From the NCBI GenBank assembly GCA_021521415.1, contig JAIQDT010009243.1, positions 1 to 64,000 of the forward strand: DNA of 64,000 nucleotides, written 5' to 3'. Positions 11,189 to 21,758 of the stretch are shown piece by piece; the first letter of the stretch is position 1, and each line of letters starts with the position of its first letter. A program made the position numbers and the translations under genes. Source of the stretch: Bidens hawaiensis. Lineage: Eukaryota; Streptophyta; Magnoliopsida; Asterales; Asteraceae. The notes beneath the pieces are model-generated. The model did no database searches and was not told the DNA's origin. It saw only the letters and a program-made list of their open reading frames with translations.

Positions 11189-13001
11189 GACTGAGGGTAG
11201 TGGGGGGTGAGGGGTGGGCGCGGCCGCCTACGTGGCTCGCGAACACCGCTACACCCCTCCGATGAGCGAGGGCGCGGCCGGCCGGCGTAATTGTGGTCGC
11301 GGGGCAATATAGCCGTTGGAGGTGAGTTGATTGGTCAACCTTACCGTTGGCCAGTTTAATTATATTTTTTATTATTATTTTTTTTTACCTATAAATACAA
11401 ATCCACACTTTCTATAAAAACTCAAACCATACATTTTCTCTGTCAAAACTTCTATTTATATATTTATAAATGGCATCGTCGTCATCGTCTTCGTCTTCCT
11501 ATTTTACCGAAGAAGACGAACTCATTTGTCAAGCGGTTCAAACGACGATAAGCTTTTTGAAAGATCAAAATCGCCCCTGAGCCCCATTGTTCCGCCAACC
11601 GCGTATTCGTAATCAAAAGACCGCTAACGAAACTTTGATACGTCACTATTTTAGTCCCAATCTCACATATGGTGAGGATAGTTTTAGAACCCGTTTTTGA
11701 ATGACTAGACGATTATTCATGCGTCTAGCAAATGACTTGCCGGAGCACTTTGAGTAGTTTCAACAAAGGGATGACGCTAGAGGTAAGCTCGGGTTCACGT
11801 CTACTCAAAAAATTACCGCCGCTCTTCGACAACTAGCTTATGGTGTTGGATCGGACATGTTGGACGAGTATCTACAAATGGCTAAAAAGACCGGACGCGA
11901 TGCGCTTAACCACTTTTATAGAGGTATATATTTTTTTACGTTTGTTTATATATATTTTTCAAATATTTACATAACTTATATAACTTTAATAATTATATTT
12001 AGGGGTCATATCGCTATACAAGCGGAGATACTTACGTAGACCAACAATGTATGATATCCAACGCATATACGAGGTGCACGGTGAAAAACATGGTTTCCCC
12101 GGGATGCTCGGTAGCCTTGATTGTATGCATTTTGGTTGGGCTATGTGTCCCACTGTTTGGCGAGGTCAATTCCATCGAGGTGATCACCCCGGCCCTACTA
12201 TCGTACTTGAGGCGGCGACGTCACAGGATCTTTGGATTTGGCATGCGTTCTTTGGGGTTGCCGGGTCTAATAATGACCTCAATGTTATCGATCAGTCACC
12301 GATAATCGATGACCTTATCGACGGGGTAGAACCTCCTTAAGCTTTTTTTGCAAATGGAGAACATTTCAAGTACGGGTACTACCTCGTTGATGGTATTTAC
12401 AACGAATGGGGGATACTTGTTCAAGCTTACGCGGCTCCAGTTTCTGACAAACGAAAGTACTTCACGAAGAAACAAGAATCGACAAGGAAAGATATTGAAA
12501 GGGCGTTTGGAGTCCTAAAGAAAAGATGGGCAATGTTGGCGAATCCAATAAGATTTTGGACAAGGGAGAAGATAACGGAAGTCGTCATCACGTGTATAAT
12601 CCTACATAACATGATACTAGAAGACGAGGGTAAAGCTATTTGTCAAAACTACCAAGATGCTATTCCAAGACAAGAATCGATGATCACTAATGAACAACGA
12701 CTCGCCAACATAAATATCATCAAGAGCCGTGAGTTACATGGCAACGTTCGGCATGAGTTGGTCGAGCATTTGTGGGATAGAAGACCCGATGATCTTGTAT
12801 TAGACTAGTATCAACGTAATGTTTTATATTATTATTTAATGTATTATTTAAAATAATTAAATAAATAAAAAATTGGATCAATCCCCTGCTCACCTGGACC
12901 ACTACACCCTCTGGGGCTTGATCCATGGCCATGTCATCGTTTACGTGTCAGATTTTGCTTGGCTCACCTGGGGCTCAACCAAGCCCCATTACCCTTTAGC
13001 C
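11189..13001 (+). mobile_element. PIF/Harbinger DNA transposon, copy 2 (1.8 kb)
   Basis: TAA target duplications lie at 11186-11188 and 13002-13004. The left end GACTGAGGGTAGTGGGG pairs with the right end read in reverse complement, GGCTAAAGGGTAATGGGG, with one gap. A single degenerate transposase gene is inside. It sits within the outer TIR element. Removing it together with one TAA rejoins the outer element's sequence (...CATCACAC TAA CACACCCC...), which confirms the nesting order. Confidence 0.8.
11470..12808 (+). pseudogene. Harbinger transposase, copy 2, multiple stops
   Basis: It starts with an ATG followed by a Ser run and YFTEEDELICQAVQTTISFL. It continues through a DNA-binding region (RHYFSPNLTYGEDSFRTRF) to a probable GT-AG intron at about 11924-12001. 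The catalytic core begins [20 protein letters not shown]. Acidic residues sit in [19 protein letters not shown] and KDIERAFGVLKKRW, followed by CIILHNMILEDEG. In-frame stops occur at about 11578, 11698, 11755 and 12338, so the protein cannot be made as read. The rest is full length for the family, so the decay is by point mutation rather than deletion. Confidence 0.85.
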
Positions 13002-13121
13002 TAACACACCCCACTAAATTCTCCACTAAATTCTATTAAGTGATGGAATATGATGGGATGAGGTGTCACCATACCATTGGGTGTAGTGGGTGATAGATTT
13101 GGAACCACCCCTTCCCCCTAA

Positions 13122-13930
13122 GAGCAATGGAAATGGGTGGGGTGAAAAGGGGGGGGGGGGGTTAAACCTTCTCTCTCTGCCACGTCTGCGCCACATCAGC
13201 TTTCACATACCCATTTCACATCCACATTTTTCACTGGAAATACCCTGTGTGAAACAAGGTATGTGAAACCTCAATTATTTTATTATTATTTTTTAATCTT
13301 TTGTTTTTTATATTAACTAATAAAAATTTAATAGATTAATAAAAATTACAATACATTCAAAGACTAATAAACATAAATAAAACATTACACTAAAAGTTAC
13401 AAATCTTGTGTTAAAATAGTCGTTTCGTAGTGCTTCGTGCGCAGCCGCTCGGTCACGGTTTAAACGTTCACGTCGGGTTTCGTGTCGTATTGACGAACCC
13501 GCCTCGTCTTGTTGTTGTTGCCACCACTCATAACACCCCGTTGCGAAAGCACGAAACATAAAAGCGTTTTTTTCTTCGCTCGAAGACGAAGAGGAAGAAG
13601 ATGGTGATGACATTTTAAAAAAAATAATATGGAATTTTTATAGATTATAGAGAGGAAAAGAGTAGTTTTGTGTGTTTGTTTTTATAAAATGAGAAGGTAT
13701 TTATAGATATAAAAAGGAAATGGAAAAAGTTTTTTTTTATTTAATAGCCAACGGTTATTTTTTAAAAATATTACCGTTTAATGGGGCCCACAATGATCTC
13801 TTCACCAACGTTAAAGAAGTGGCGGTGGAATGGTCGCGCCCCCTTCACGGAGGAATGGGGTGGTGTTTCACGCCCTCCCGGCGCCAAATGGAGTCTCACG
13901 GTGCACCCGTGAGACCCACTTCCATTGCTC
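13122..13930. mobile_element. Non-autonomous Harbinger derivative (809 bp)
   Basis: TAA target duplications lie at 13119-13121 and 13931-13933. The terminal inverted repeats are nearly perfect: GAGCAATGGAAATGGGT left and GAGCAATGGAAGTGGGT right (16 of 17). It landed directly against the right end of the outer element. It keeps the promoter-proximal part of a transposase-like gene on the minus strand but none of the catalytic domain, so it is a deletion derivative that would need a transposase in trans. Confidence 0.85.
13317..13613 (-). pseudogene. Truncated Harbinger transposase N-terminus
   Basis: The frame opens with an ATG and a Ser-rich, Glu-containing head, then HETRRERLNRDRAAAHEALR and NDYFN. 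It matches the pre-catalytic segment of plant HARBI1 proteins (RDRxxAHxxLxxDYF). After that it runs into unrelated hydrophobic sequence (FSVMFYLCLLVF) and stops. The gene has lost its DDE domain through internal deletion. The Ser-rich start resembles that of the Harbinger-2 transposase at 11470, suggesting related parents. Confidence 0.65.
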
Positions 13931-14785
13931 TAAGAATAATGCATGTCATAGGCTTCTTTCTTTCCATGTAACTCTAAAAATCGTGTTAACATAATGTAAA
14001 GCTTAAATTTTAAAATTTTAAATGTTAATAAATACTTTATTTTATCATTTAATTTTACATATTCATAGGTTTCTTTCTTTCAATATAATAATAGTTTAAT
14101 ATATAAGTAGAATTCAAAAAAATAATTTTATATATCATTATGTTTATATTTATATGAAAAAGAGTTGTGATATCATGGCGACTTACGGCATTCAGTGTGT
14201 CCCAAGTAGTTGCAGGTGCATCAGATTTGTTTACGTATTAAGGTTCAATTTTATTTTATATAATTAAGAGGTGCACCACTATTCGAATTATGGCTTTATG
14301 GGGGTGGTTTGTCCTTAAATAATTTTGTATGGCACCCTTAAATTTTAGCTATTTTCATAATATATAAATTTAAACAATAAACATATATCTCTCTAATAAT
14401 AACCTAACTATTAGACTCTCTCCAATGCTTACTTTGGAGAGGATGCACTTTGTGACATGGATGATGCATGTAGAAGGATGCATTGGAGTATAAAGAATGG
14501 GAGGATGCACATACTTCCCCAAGTGCAACCAAATGCACCCTAATGTGGGGTCCACATAATTTAATTTATTTTTTATTAAAAAATCACATACTTTATTAAA
14601 TAAAAAAAGCAATTTTAAAAGTGAAAAAGCCATTAACGGCTAGATAAGTTGTAGTTTTTTTTTTTGACAAATATATTTAAAAAAACGGCTAGTTTTCCCC
14701 CCCTATAAATACCCATTAATAGTAACTCATTTTTCACCTCAAAATCTTACAAACTCTCAAATTTTTTCTACATCACACTTTCAAA

Positions 14786-17700
14786 ATGGATCCAAGACAG
14801 CAATTTTCTTTCACTGGTTTGTTAAACGATGATGATGATCAATAAAACCCACAACAACAACAACAGCCATCATTCCCTCTTTTCTCACAATCACAAAACT
14901 TTTCTCAGTTTTCACAAGCACAACCATATCCCCAGTTTCAACAAGGACCTTCATTCCCGCAATTTGGACAATTTCCTGTCATGCCACAGTTTCAACAACC
15001 TGCTTTTGATCCTCAACAATTTCAACAATTTCTTCAATGGCAACAGCTTCAAAAAACCTCCCAAATGCAACAACCTCAGTTTCAGCAAACTCAAGAAGAT
15101 CTTGTGGAATCACCATCAAAAGCAAAGCCAAAAAAAAGATAAAGAATAAGAAGCCAAGCAAGATGGTGACTGAGAAGAATGACGAGCAACCAACAAAGAC
15201 GAGTCGTCAAAAGTGGCCTAATAGTGATGAGGTGTTGCTTGCCCAAGGTGTGATTTCAAGTTCCGTGGATCCAATCATTGGCAACAACCAAACTGGGGAT
15301 GCCTATTGGAGTGAGGTTGAAAAATACTATAACGAAAGTGAACCTATAATTCCACGAGATGCTCACAATCTACAAAGCCATTGGCATATGTTCAAATCTA
15401 AGGTGAATAGATTTAATGAATTGTATCTACAAGTGAAATCTCGTTACAGGAGCGGTTGTTCAGATGACCAGTACATCCAAGAAGCTAAACAATTGTATAT
15501 CAACGATCCATCTAACAAGACTTCTGCTGCTTTCGCATACGAGCATGTATGGAATGTTGTCAAAGATTGTAAGGCCCCGAACCCGGTGGCCCTACTTTAG
15601 CGTCGGATTTACTCATAAACACAGTTCTTCAAATCAGAGTTTATTAAAACTTTTCGCGGAATATAAAACATCAATCATTTGTTACAAAACATTAAATCTT
15701 TTCTTTGATACCAGAACACAAAACTTTATATTTAAAACATCTTTACTTCTTTCTTCAGATGCCAGCCGTTCAATCCATGCCATGTGTCATCCTCATGCTA
15801 ACTCTATAACCAGCTCAACTGCGTGCATACTAAAAGTCAGCTACGCTGAGTGAGTTCTAGTTAATCGAACGCCATACAATACATACACATACATACATAT
15901 CCGTAGATACATATCCATACTTCACTAGTTACCCTTCTGTTCTACATACATACTTGCTACCATACATACATACATATCTACAATCACTAACCTCAGTCTA
16001 CCGAGAGTACGTTCATAGTTCACCGTCTATACCTGTACTCAAGGTCGTGAACACGTACAAGGTTCGCAGTCCTTACCTATGTTCACCATTTATGGTACGT
16101 ACAAGGATCGCGGTCCTTCCCTATACCATAGTACATCCACAACACGTACAAGGTTCGCAGCCCTTCCCTATGTTGCAACCTAATTCATAGCACGTACGAG
16201 GTTCGCAGTCCTCCCCTATGCTACAAAATCAGCACGTATAAGGTTCACAGTCCTTTCCTATGCTGAAATACATCCACAACACGTACAAGGTTCGCAGTCC
16301 TTCCCTATGTTGCAACCTAATTCATAGCACGTACGAGGTTCGCAGTCCTCCCCTATGCTACAAAATCAGCACGTATAAGGTTCACAGTCCTTTCCTATGC
16401 TGACACCTATCTACATTACGTATAAGGTTCGCAGTCCTTATCTACGTTTACATATATCATCTACTTCACGTATAAGGCTCGCAGTCCTTAACTACGCCAT
16501 CGCCAGCCGAGTCTATGTCCGACAGAAGCTAGAGGGATTTGCCATCCCAACTTACTATGTCGAACGTAGAACTCACATGCCATTCGTGTACTTAAATACA
16601 CATACTTACATTATAACATAAGAACACTCTAGGCATTCTTTACCTCATTTATTTAACAACCATACCCCTTGTCGTTACGTGCAATATCCGAAGATCGTTC
16701 ACGCCCCGACAAGTATTCATTTGAAATATTCATACATCTACGATATATAATATTCGTACCTTTATTTTTAACCTGACAGTACGCGCAATATCCGAAGATC
16801 GTTCGCGTACCGACAAACAATCATTCATATCTATCACACATATCACATATGACATACACTTATCACTTAGGATAAATGTATTAACAACACATCGAGTATG
16901 CAAACAGCCCCGAAAACATAACAAGGAATGGGGCTAGAAACCCACCTGAACACGGTTACGTTCACCGTTAATCGTAATCCCTTTCTTCAGCTGTGCACGG
17001 CTGACTGTATAACAAGTACACGTATTAAACAACTATCACTACTCATATCATCTTTTCAGTCTTAACTACTACCCACAACGAACGGGGGTCCGGGGGCAGC
17101 GCCCCTGGCAGCGGGGTCTAGGGGCGGCAGCCCCTAGCAGGGTCCAAGGGGCAGAGCCCCTGGCTGGGGTCGAGCTGCCAGGTCAGCTTGGAAAAATTTT
17201 ATTTACATTAACTGTCTTAACACATTTTTCATTAGGTTTTAATTTATTTTCTAATCGAACTTGACTTTAGGCGAAGTTAACCTTAGGCGAACTTAGCTTT
17301 AGGCGAAGTTACCAGCTAGGCGAACTTAGCTTTACAGCGAAGTTGCCATCAGGCGAACTTGGCTTCAGGCGAAGTTGTCATCAGGCGAACTTGGCCTCAG
17401 GCGAAGTTACCAGTTAGGCGAACTTAACTTTACAGCGAAGTTGCCATCAGGCGAACTTAGCTTGCAGGCGAAGTTCATCAGGCGAACTTAGCTTGCAGGC
17501 GAAGTTCGTCACTTTGAAGGCGAAGTTGCCCAGATGAAGGCGAAGTTGCCCAGGCAGCCGCTGTTTCAGTTTCTGATCGGCATTTCGAGCGATTTTAACA
17601 CCCTTGCTATTGTTCAATATCACCCGCTACGCTACCCGACCATTTTTTGGTCGTTTATACACTAAAAAGCTTGGATCTTTAAACTTCAAAGATCAAGAAT

Positions 17701-18605
17701 CATACCTTTTTGGGCTTGTTTGGATCTCCTTTAACTTGTTAACGCAACTAGTCGCCCTCTCTCACTCTCGGATCAGTCCGATTCTTCCCTTGGCTCGGCC
17801 CGGTTCCGGCGAAGTTAGTGTATGTGTGTGTGGAGTGTGCTTGGATAAAGATAGAATGAAGATATTTTGGGGTGTTAAGGTATTTATATCCCTGAGATCC
17901 CATGGACCTAAGGCCCATTCTCATTTAACCCATCCTAATTAATCCAAGTCCACAACCCACATCCATTACCCAACACTAGCCCGACCCATACCAACTCCTA
18001 TTCTATTATTTATTTCCTGATAACCCGGGTAAACTTTCTCTCTATTATTAAGTAACATAATTAATATTACTTGGAAATTTCGGGATGTTACAAAGATCAT
18101 CGTAAGTACAACTCTGCTACGCATGTTCATGGTTTTCAACCACCTAAAAGAACAAAAAGTAACAGCTCGGGGGGGGGGGGGGTATACGAGTTCTGCTTTC
18201 GATGCCAACTTTGGTCAATCTCCTGAAATCACAATATCACTTGAAGATGTTAATAATGAAGACTTTGAAGTTCAAGTTCAGTAGGTTGCTCCAACACGTC
18301 CAATTGGGAGGGACAAGGCCAAAGCCAAGCTAAATGGCAAAGCAGGAATAGAGTCGTCTGAATACGACATGAGGAAGCTAAAGCTTATTGATGAGATATC
18401 CTCGACCAATCGTGCTAAGAGTGAATCGATCAGCAAATTCGAGCATAGAATTGATAAATTCTATGAAATTGAGGAAAAGAAGCTCGAGATGAAACAAAAA
18501 AAATTACTCTTACTTGACACGACTTACATGAATCCAGCTCAACGAGCTGAACACGAGGCAATGTGTGCTGAAATCCGCGAGAAATACGGCTACAATCGTA
18601 TTTAA
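14786..18605 (+). pseudogene. Harbinger ORF1: Myb/SANT-like DNA-binding protein, split by an LTR
   Basis: ORF1 proteins of this group bind element ends and help bring in the transposase. In order: a start at 14786 (MDPRQQFSFTGLLNDDDD), a Gln/Pro/Phe-rich segment to about 15110, a SANT-like domain at 15180-15560 (RQKWPNSDEVLLAQGVISSS, GDAYWSEVEKYYNE, LQSHWHMFKSKVNRFNELY), then the LTR at 15568. Beyond it are KDHRKYNSATHVHGFQPPKR and a NAM-associated-type C-terminus (ESSEYDMRKLKLIDEISS, AQRAEHEAMCAEIREKYGY) ending at 18605. Lesions: an early TAA near 14840, a frameshift in an A-run near 15130, a poly-G run at about 18169-18181, and the LTR itself. The NAM-type tail can be misread as a NAC-family gene. 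Confidence 0.8.
15568..18092 (-). mobile_element. Solo LTR of the gypsy-1 family inside ORF1
   Basis: It runs from TGTAAGGCCCCG to GGGATGTTACA (TG...CA) and is flanked by the 5-bp duplication AAGAT at 15563-15567 and 18093-18097. The first bases match the LTR at 35810. No internal protein or primer-binding site is present, so it is a 2525-bp solo LTR left by LTR-LTR recombination. It holds two minisatellites: about 30-bp units with AGGTTCGCAGTCCTT at 16045-16500, and GGCGAACTT/GGCGAAGTT units at 17264-17545. Between them, at 17088-17172, is a GC-rich run of small hairpins (AGGGGCGGCAGCCCCT type). A TATTTATA box on the minus-strand sense lies at 17881-17888. Confidence 0.88.
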
Positions 18606-18780
18606 CGCTTGCTTATATATTTTTATTTTTAGGAAAATGTAATTTCTTTTTATGTATTTTTATTTTTAGGAAATGTAATTTATTTTTATGTATCTTTATT
18701 TTTAGGAAATGTAATTTCTTTTTATGCAATGTAATTTTAAATTCCCAACGGCTAGTTTAATTAAAAAAATTCAAATTCCC

Positions 18781-19092
18781 AACGGCTAGTTTCTAACGGA
18801 TAGTTTAAAGACTAGTTTCTAACGGATAGTTTAACGGCTAATTTCTAACGGATAGTTTAACGGCTAGTTTCTAACGGATAGTTTAACAGCTAGTTTCTAA
18901 CGGATAGTTTAACGGCTAGTTTCTAACGGATAGTTTAACGGCTAGTTTATAACGGATAGTTTAACGGCTAGTTTCTAACGGATAGTTTAACAGCTAGTTT
19001 ATAACGGATAGTTTAACGGCTAGTTTCTAACGGATAGTTTAATGGCTAGTTTCTAACGACTAGTTTTTAACGGCTAGTTTATAACGACTAGT
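18781..19092. repeat. 26-bp tandem repeat upstream of the transposase
   Basis: About a dozen copies of a 26-bp unit made of TAACGGATAGTT and TAACGGCTAGTTT halves, with single-base variants (AACAGC, AATGGC, TTTATAAC). It lies between the two Harbinger genes, about 80 bp before the transposase ATG and just ahead of a TATATATA stretch at about 19098. It may be the transposase promoter region; that role is inference. Confidence 0.85.
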
Positions 19093-19172
19093 TTCACTAT
19101 ATATACCTATCTAGACCAGCCATTTTCACACACACATCCCTTTACCTTAAACACTTATATCTACAATTCAAA

Positions 19173-20516
19173 ATGAGTTCTGATGATGAACAAGTCCCAC
19201 AAAACATCCCGATGATGTTGATTCAACACTTTCAACATCTCATTTCCAACGATGTTGAAGAATTAGCAATGCAGCTGTTTGAGCTTGATGCTCAAGATGC
19301 GGCTGATTCACAAGAAGGAAGTTCTTCTAGGCGGAAGGGCAAACGAAAATACATAAATAGAGGCCGAAATGATGGAGATGCCCATTTGTGGAACGATTAC
19401 TTTGCTCCAGAGCCGGTATTCAATGAAAGCTTCTTTAGACGAAGGTTTCAGATGAGCATACGTCTTTTTAATCGCATTGTTAAGGAAATCTCTAAACCAG
19501 GTAGCTGTCAACATTTTAAGTATTTCACACAAAGATACGCTGCTGTTGGTGTAAAAGGTCTTTCACCAATACAAAAATGTACAAGTGCCATTCGTCAGTT
19601 GGTGTATGGTGCATCAGCTGACCAATGTGATGAGTACATACGCATTGGTGAAAGCACTTCCATTGAATGTCTACACAAGTTCTGTAGGTCTATTGTTGAG
19701 GTTTTTGGATCACGATATCTTAGAAGGCCCAACCAAGATGACATTCAACGATTGCTACAATTGCATTCTGAAAAACATGGGTTTGTTGGAATGCTTGGAA
19801 GCATAGATTGCATGCATTGGGGTTGGAGAAACTGCCCAACAGCTTGGAAAGGACAATACACTCGAAGTGATCATGGTCATCCAACCATTATGCTGGAGGC
19901 TGTGGCATCACACGACCTTTGGATTTGACATGCATTCTTTGGAGTGGCAGGTTCAAACAATGATATCAATGTTCTTAATCAATCACCAGTATTCAATCAA
20001 CTCTTAGAAGGGAATGCACCACATTGCAACTTTATTGTGAATGGGAATGAGTACACGCAAGGATACTATCTTGCAGATGGCATTTACCCGTCAACACTGG
20101 TAAAGAGTTTCGTTTATCCGCCAAACAATAATCTTAAAATGCAATACTTTAAGCGACGATAGGAGTCTTGTAGAAAGGATGTTGAAAGAGCGTTTGGTCT
20201 CCTCCAATCAAGGTGGGCAATAATACGAGGCCCTGGAAGATCTACAAGCACACCAGTTTTAGGTGATATAATGCATGCATGTATCATTCTACATAATATG
20301 ATTGTAGAAGATGAAGGTCATATGATAACTGATTGGTCCCGTGAAGAACATGAGCCTGAGCCACCAAGTTATAATGGGGGTGCACCCACTGAGTTTGCAC
20401 ACTATCTGCAGAGGTTTAGATCCTTACGAAGCAAAGATACTCACATCGCACTACGCAACGATCTAATGGAACATCTATGGAATCTTAAGCAAGCTAATGA
20501 AGCTAATGAAGAGTAG
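19173..20516 (+). pseudogene. Harbinger transposase, copy 3, two in-frame stops
   Basis: A full-length HARBI1-type frame of about 447 codons. The N-terminus is acidic, followed by a basic patch (RRKGKRKYINRGR), then the helix-rich binding region (FFRRRFQMSIRLFNRIVKEI) and RQLVYGASADQCDEYIRIGE. The catalytic core has acidic residues in [19 protein letters not shown] and KDVERAFGLLQSRW, then CIILHNMIVEDEG. Only two lesions are visible: TGA at about 19926 where relatives have Trp ([10 protein letters not shown]) and TAG at about 20160 where they have Gln (FKRRQES). There is no intron, unlike copies 1 and 2. Few lesions point to recent loss of function. Confidence 0.87.
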
Positions 20517-20997
20517 ATTTGTCCGAGTAAAAAGCTTAATTTTAGGTTATGGTTTCATTAAGTTTTATTTTGATTTTTAATCTTAATTCTACTTTTATTT
20601 AAAAATATATGTGTTTTACTTTTTCTAGGAAATGTAACTTTTTTATGTAATGCAAGTTTAATTTTTATTTAATTTTATCTTGTTTTTTATTGTTTATTAT
20701 TTAAATATATTTTTTACATTTATTTATTAAATATTTTTTAAAGCTACAAAATAAAAGTTTTTAAAGAAAAATTAAAAAAGAAATAATGATATGGAAGAGA
20801 GAGGTTGCCTGTGGAAAGGATGAGTTGGAGTTAAAAAGAGAAGAGATGATGCATGTATGAAGGATGAGTAAAAAACTGATGTGACAGTGATGATTAGGAT
20901 GCATGTAGTAAATGCAGGCTGTTGCATTGCGGGTAGTCTTACTATAGTGTATAGTTATAAGGAGTATTCTTTTATATATATATATATATATATATGA

Positions 20998-21131
20998 AAG
21001 GGTTGCACATCAGGTACTATTTTAAATTCAACTGGACCGTTAAACTGTCAAACCATGAAAACGGAAGGGTTACACATCAGGTACCCTTTTAAATTGAACT
21101 GGACCGTTAAACTGTCAAACCATGAAAACGG
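20998..21131. repeat. 67-bp direct tandem duplication
   Basis: Two adjacent copies begin AAGGGTTGCACATCAGGTAC and AAGGGTTACACATCAGGTAC and both end AACCATGAAAACGG, offset 67 bp. It follows a TA microsatellite (about 20974-20995). No coding content. Confidence 0.85.
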
Positions 21132-21481
21132 AATCATGAATCAAACTATTTGGATCTTAATTTGGTTGACTTGGTTCTATTTAAACAATTTGATTGATTT
21201 AAACGCCTTTTCAACTACTTAACATTAATTCTTTATACTTTCATCTACGTTTGTCGAGGGTACGTAAATACGTGAATGAATTATGTGATTAAGTATGTGC
21301 TCGTGTTTAATAATTCGAACTTTTTCATATGTAAAAACTATCGAAGAACGAGATTTTAATTGCACATATGTATATACATTTGTGTGTAGACTACTAAAAA
21401 AATCAAATTAATATGTTTGGAACCCAAATAAAAGATTAAATTTGATCCGATTGTTATTTATACTTTAGTTCTTAACTTTAA

Positions 21482-21482
<1 letters not shown>

Positions 21483-21519
<37 letters not shown>
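21483..21519. repeat. (AAT)n microsatellite
   Basis: About 12 AAT units in the 3' part of the dynein light chain intron, 75 bp before the acceptor site. Confidence 0.9.
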
Positions 21520-21593
21520 GTTTCTTTTAGCACTAATTATGCATTTAAATATACTTACTTGTGGCATTTAATAATTTTGTCTTTGTGTGGCAG

Positions 21594-21758
21594 GATTTCG
21601 ACAAGGTATATGGGCCAGCATGGCATTGCGTAGTGGGCTCAAGCTTTGGGTCATTTGTGACCCATGCAACCGGTTGTTTTCTTTATTTCTCTATGGAAAA
21701 ATTGCATATTTTAGTTTTCAAGACAAAAGTTCAAAAAAATGTGAGCTTTTCTAATTAA
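21594..21758 (+). CDS. Dynein light chain LC8-type, downstream exon
   Basis: After a GTGGCAG acceptor the frame reads DFDKVYGPAWHCVVGSSFGS, then FVTHATGCFLYFSMEKLHIL and VFKTKV, the beta-strand half of LC8/DYNLL-like light chains. The WHC(I/V)VG, FGS(F/Y)VTH and FxYF signatures are all present. It ends QKNVSFSN before a TAA. It continues, in phase 0, the helical half at 8090-8302. The strand set is complete, with no stop or shift in this exon, which argues that the gene lived until recently or still does. It is a plant-type variant (GPAWHC, THATGCFLYF), unlike the animal FxxxKHFIYF form. Confidence 0.8.
   Translation, partial: DFDKVYGPAWHCVVGSSFGSFVTHATGCFLYFSMEKLHILVFKTKVQKNVSFSN

Larger units (their letters stand above)
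10512..13118. mobile_element. Outer TIR element hosting Harbinger-2
   Basis: The left end (GGGGAGGTGGTGGTTTC...) and the right end, reverse-complemented (GGGGGAAGGGGTGGTTCC...), remain alignable for about 70 bp. Shared inner blocks are ATCACCCA, CCAATGGT and ATCCCATCA. Without the internal Harbinger (11189-13001) it would be about 0.8 kb. The flanks are TTA on the left and TAA on the right, so the target duplication is unclear; the right-hand TAA was also used by the next element. The interior has a poly-C run (about 11020), an AC microsatellite and GTAT repeats (11115-11170). The G-rich ends suggest a PIF-like MITE, but no transposase of its own is seen. Confidence 0.6.
14414..20938 (+). mobile_element. 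Two-ORF PIF/Harbinger transposon, copy 3 (6.5 kb with insertion)
   Basis: TTA target duplications lie at 14411-14413 and 20939-20941. The ends read GACTCTCTCCAATGC and, reverse-complemented, GACTACCCGCAATGC (11 of 15). Subterminal GGATGCA/TGCATCC motifs occur on both sides (14440-14520; 20840-20910). Both Harbinger genes are present in the same orientation: a Myb/SANT-like DNA-binding ORF (14786-18605) and a transposase (19173-20516). Without the 2525-bp solo LTR and one copy of its 5-bp target repeat it would be about 4.0 kb. It is the most complete Harbinger here, with only a few lesions per gene. Confidence 0.88.
8303..21593 (+). other. Transposon-filled intron of the dynein light chain gene (about 13.3 kb)
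   Basis: The donor is AAG|GTATGT at 8303 and the acceptor GTGGCAG|GATTTC at 21593; both junctions are phase 0 and the joined halves restore the LC8 fold order. Inside lie a hAT element (9585-10302), a TIR element (10512-13118) carrying a Harbinger (11189-13001), a Harbinger deletion derivative (13122-13930) and a two-ORF Harbinger (14414-20938) with a 2.5-kb solo LTR. Roughly 10.7 kb is recognisable transposon. At about 8400-8690 the intron is rich in AACCGG/CCGGTTT motifs of unknown origin. That it is spliced is inference from frame, splice sites and homology. Confidence 0.6.

Noticed and set aside
16045..16500. Regularly spaced repeats resembling a CRISPR array
   Set aside because: The units form a degenerate minisatellite of about 30 bp inside a plant LTR, with no unique spacers.
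18369..18605. Frame with NAM-associated-like end, suggesting a NAC gene
   Set aside because: It continues the Harbinger ORF1 across the solo LTR and has no NAC domain.
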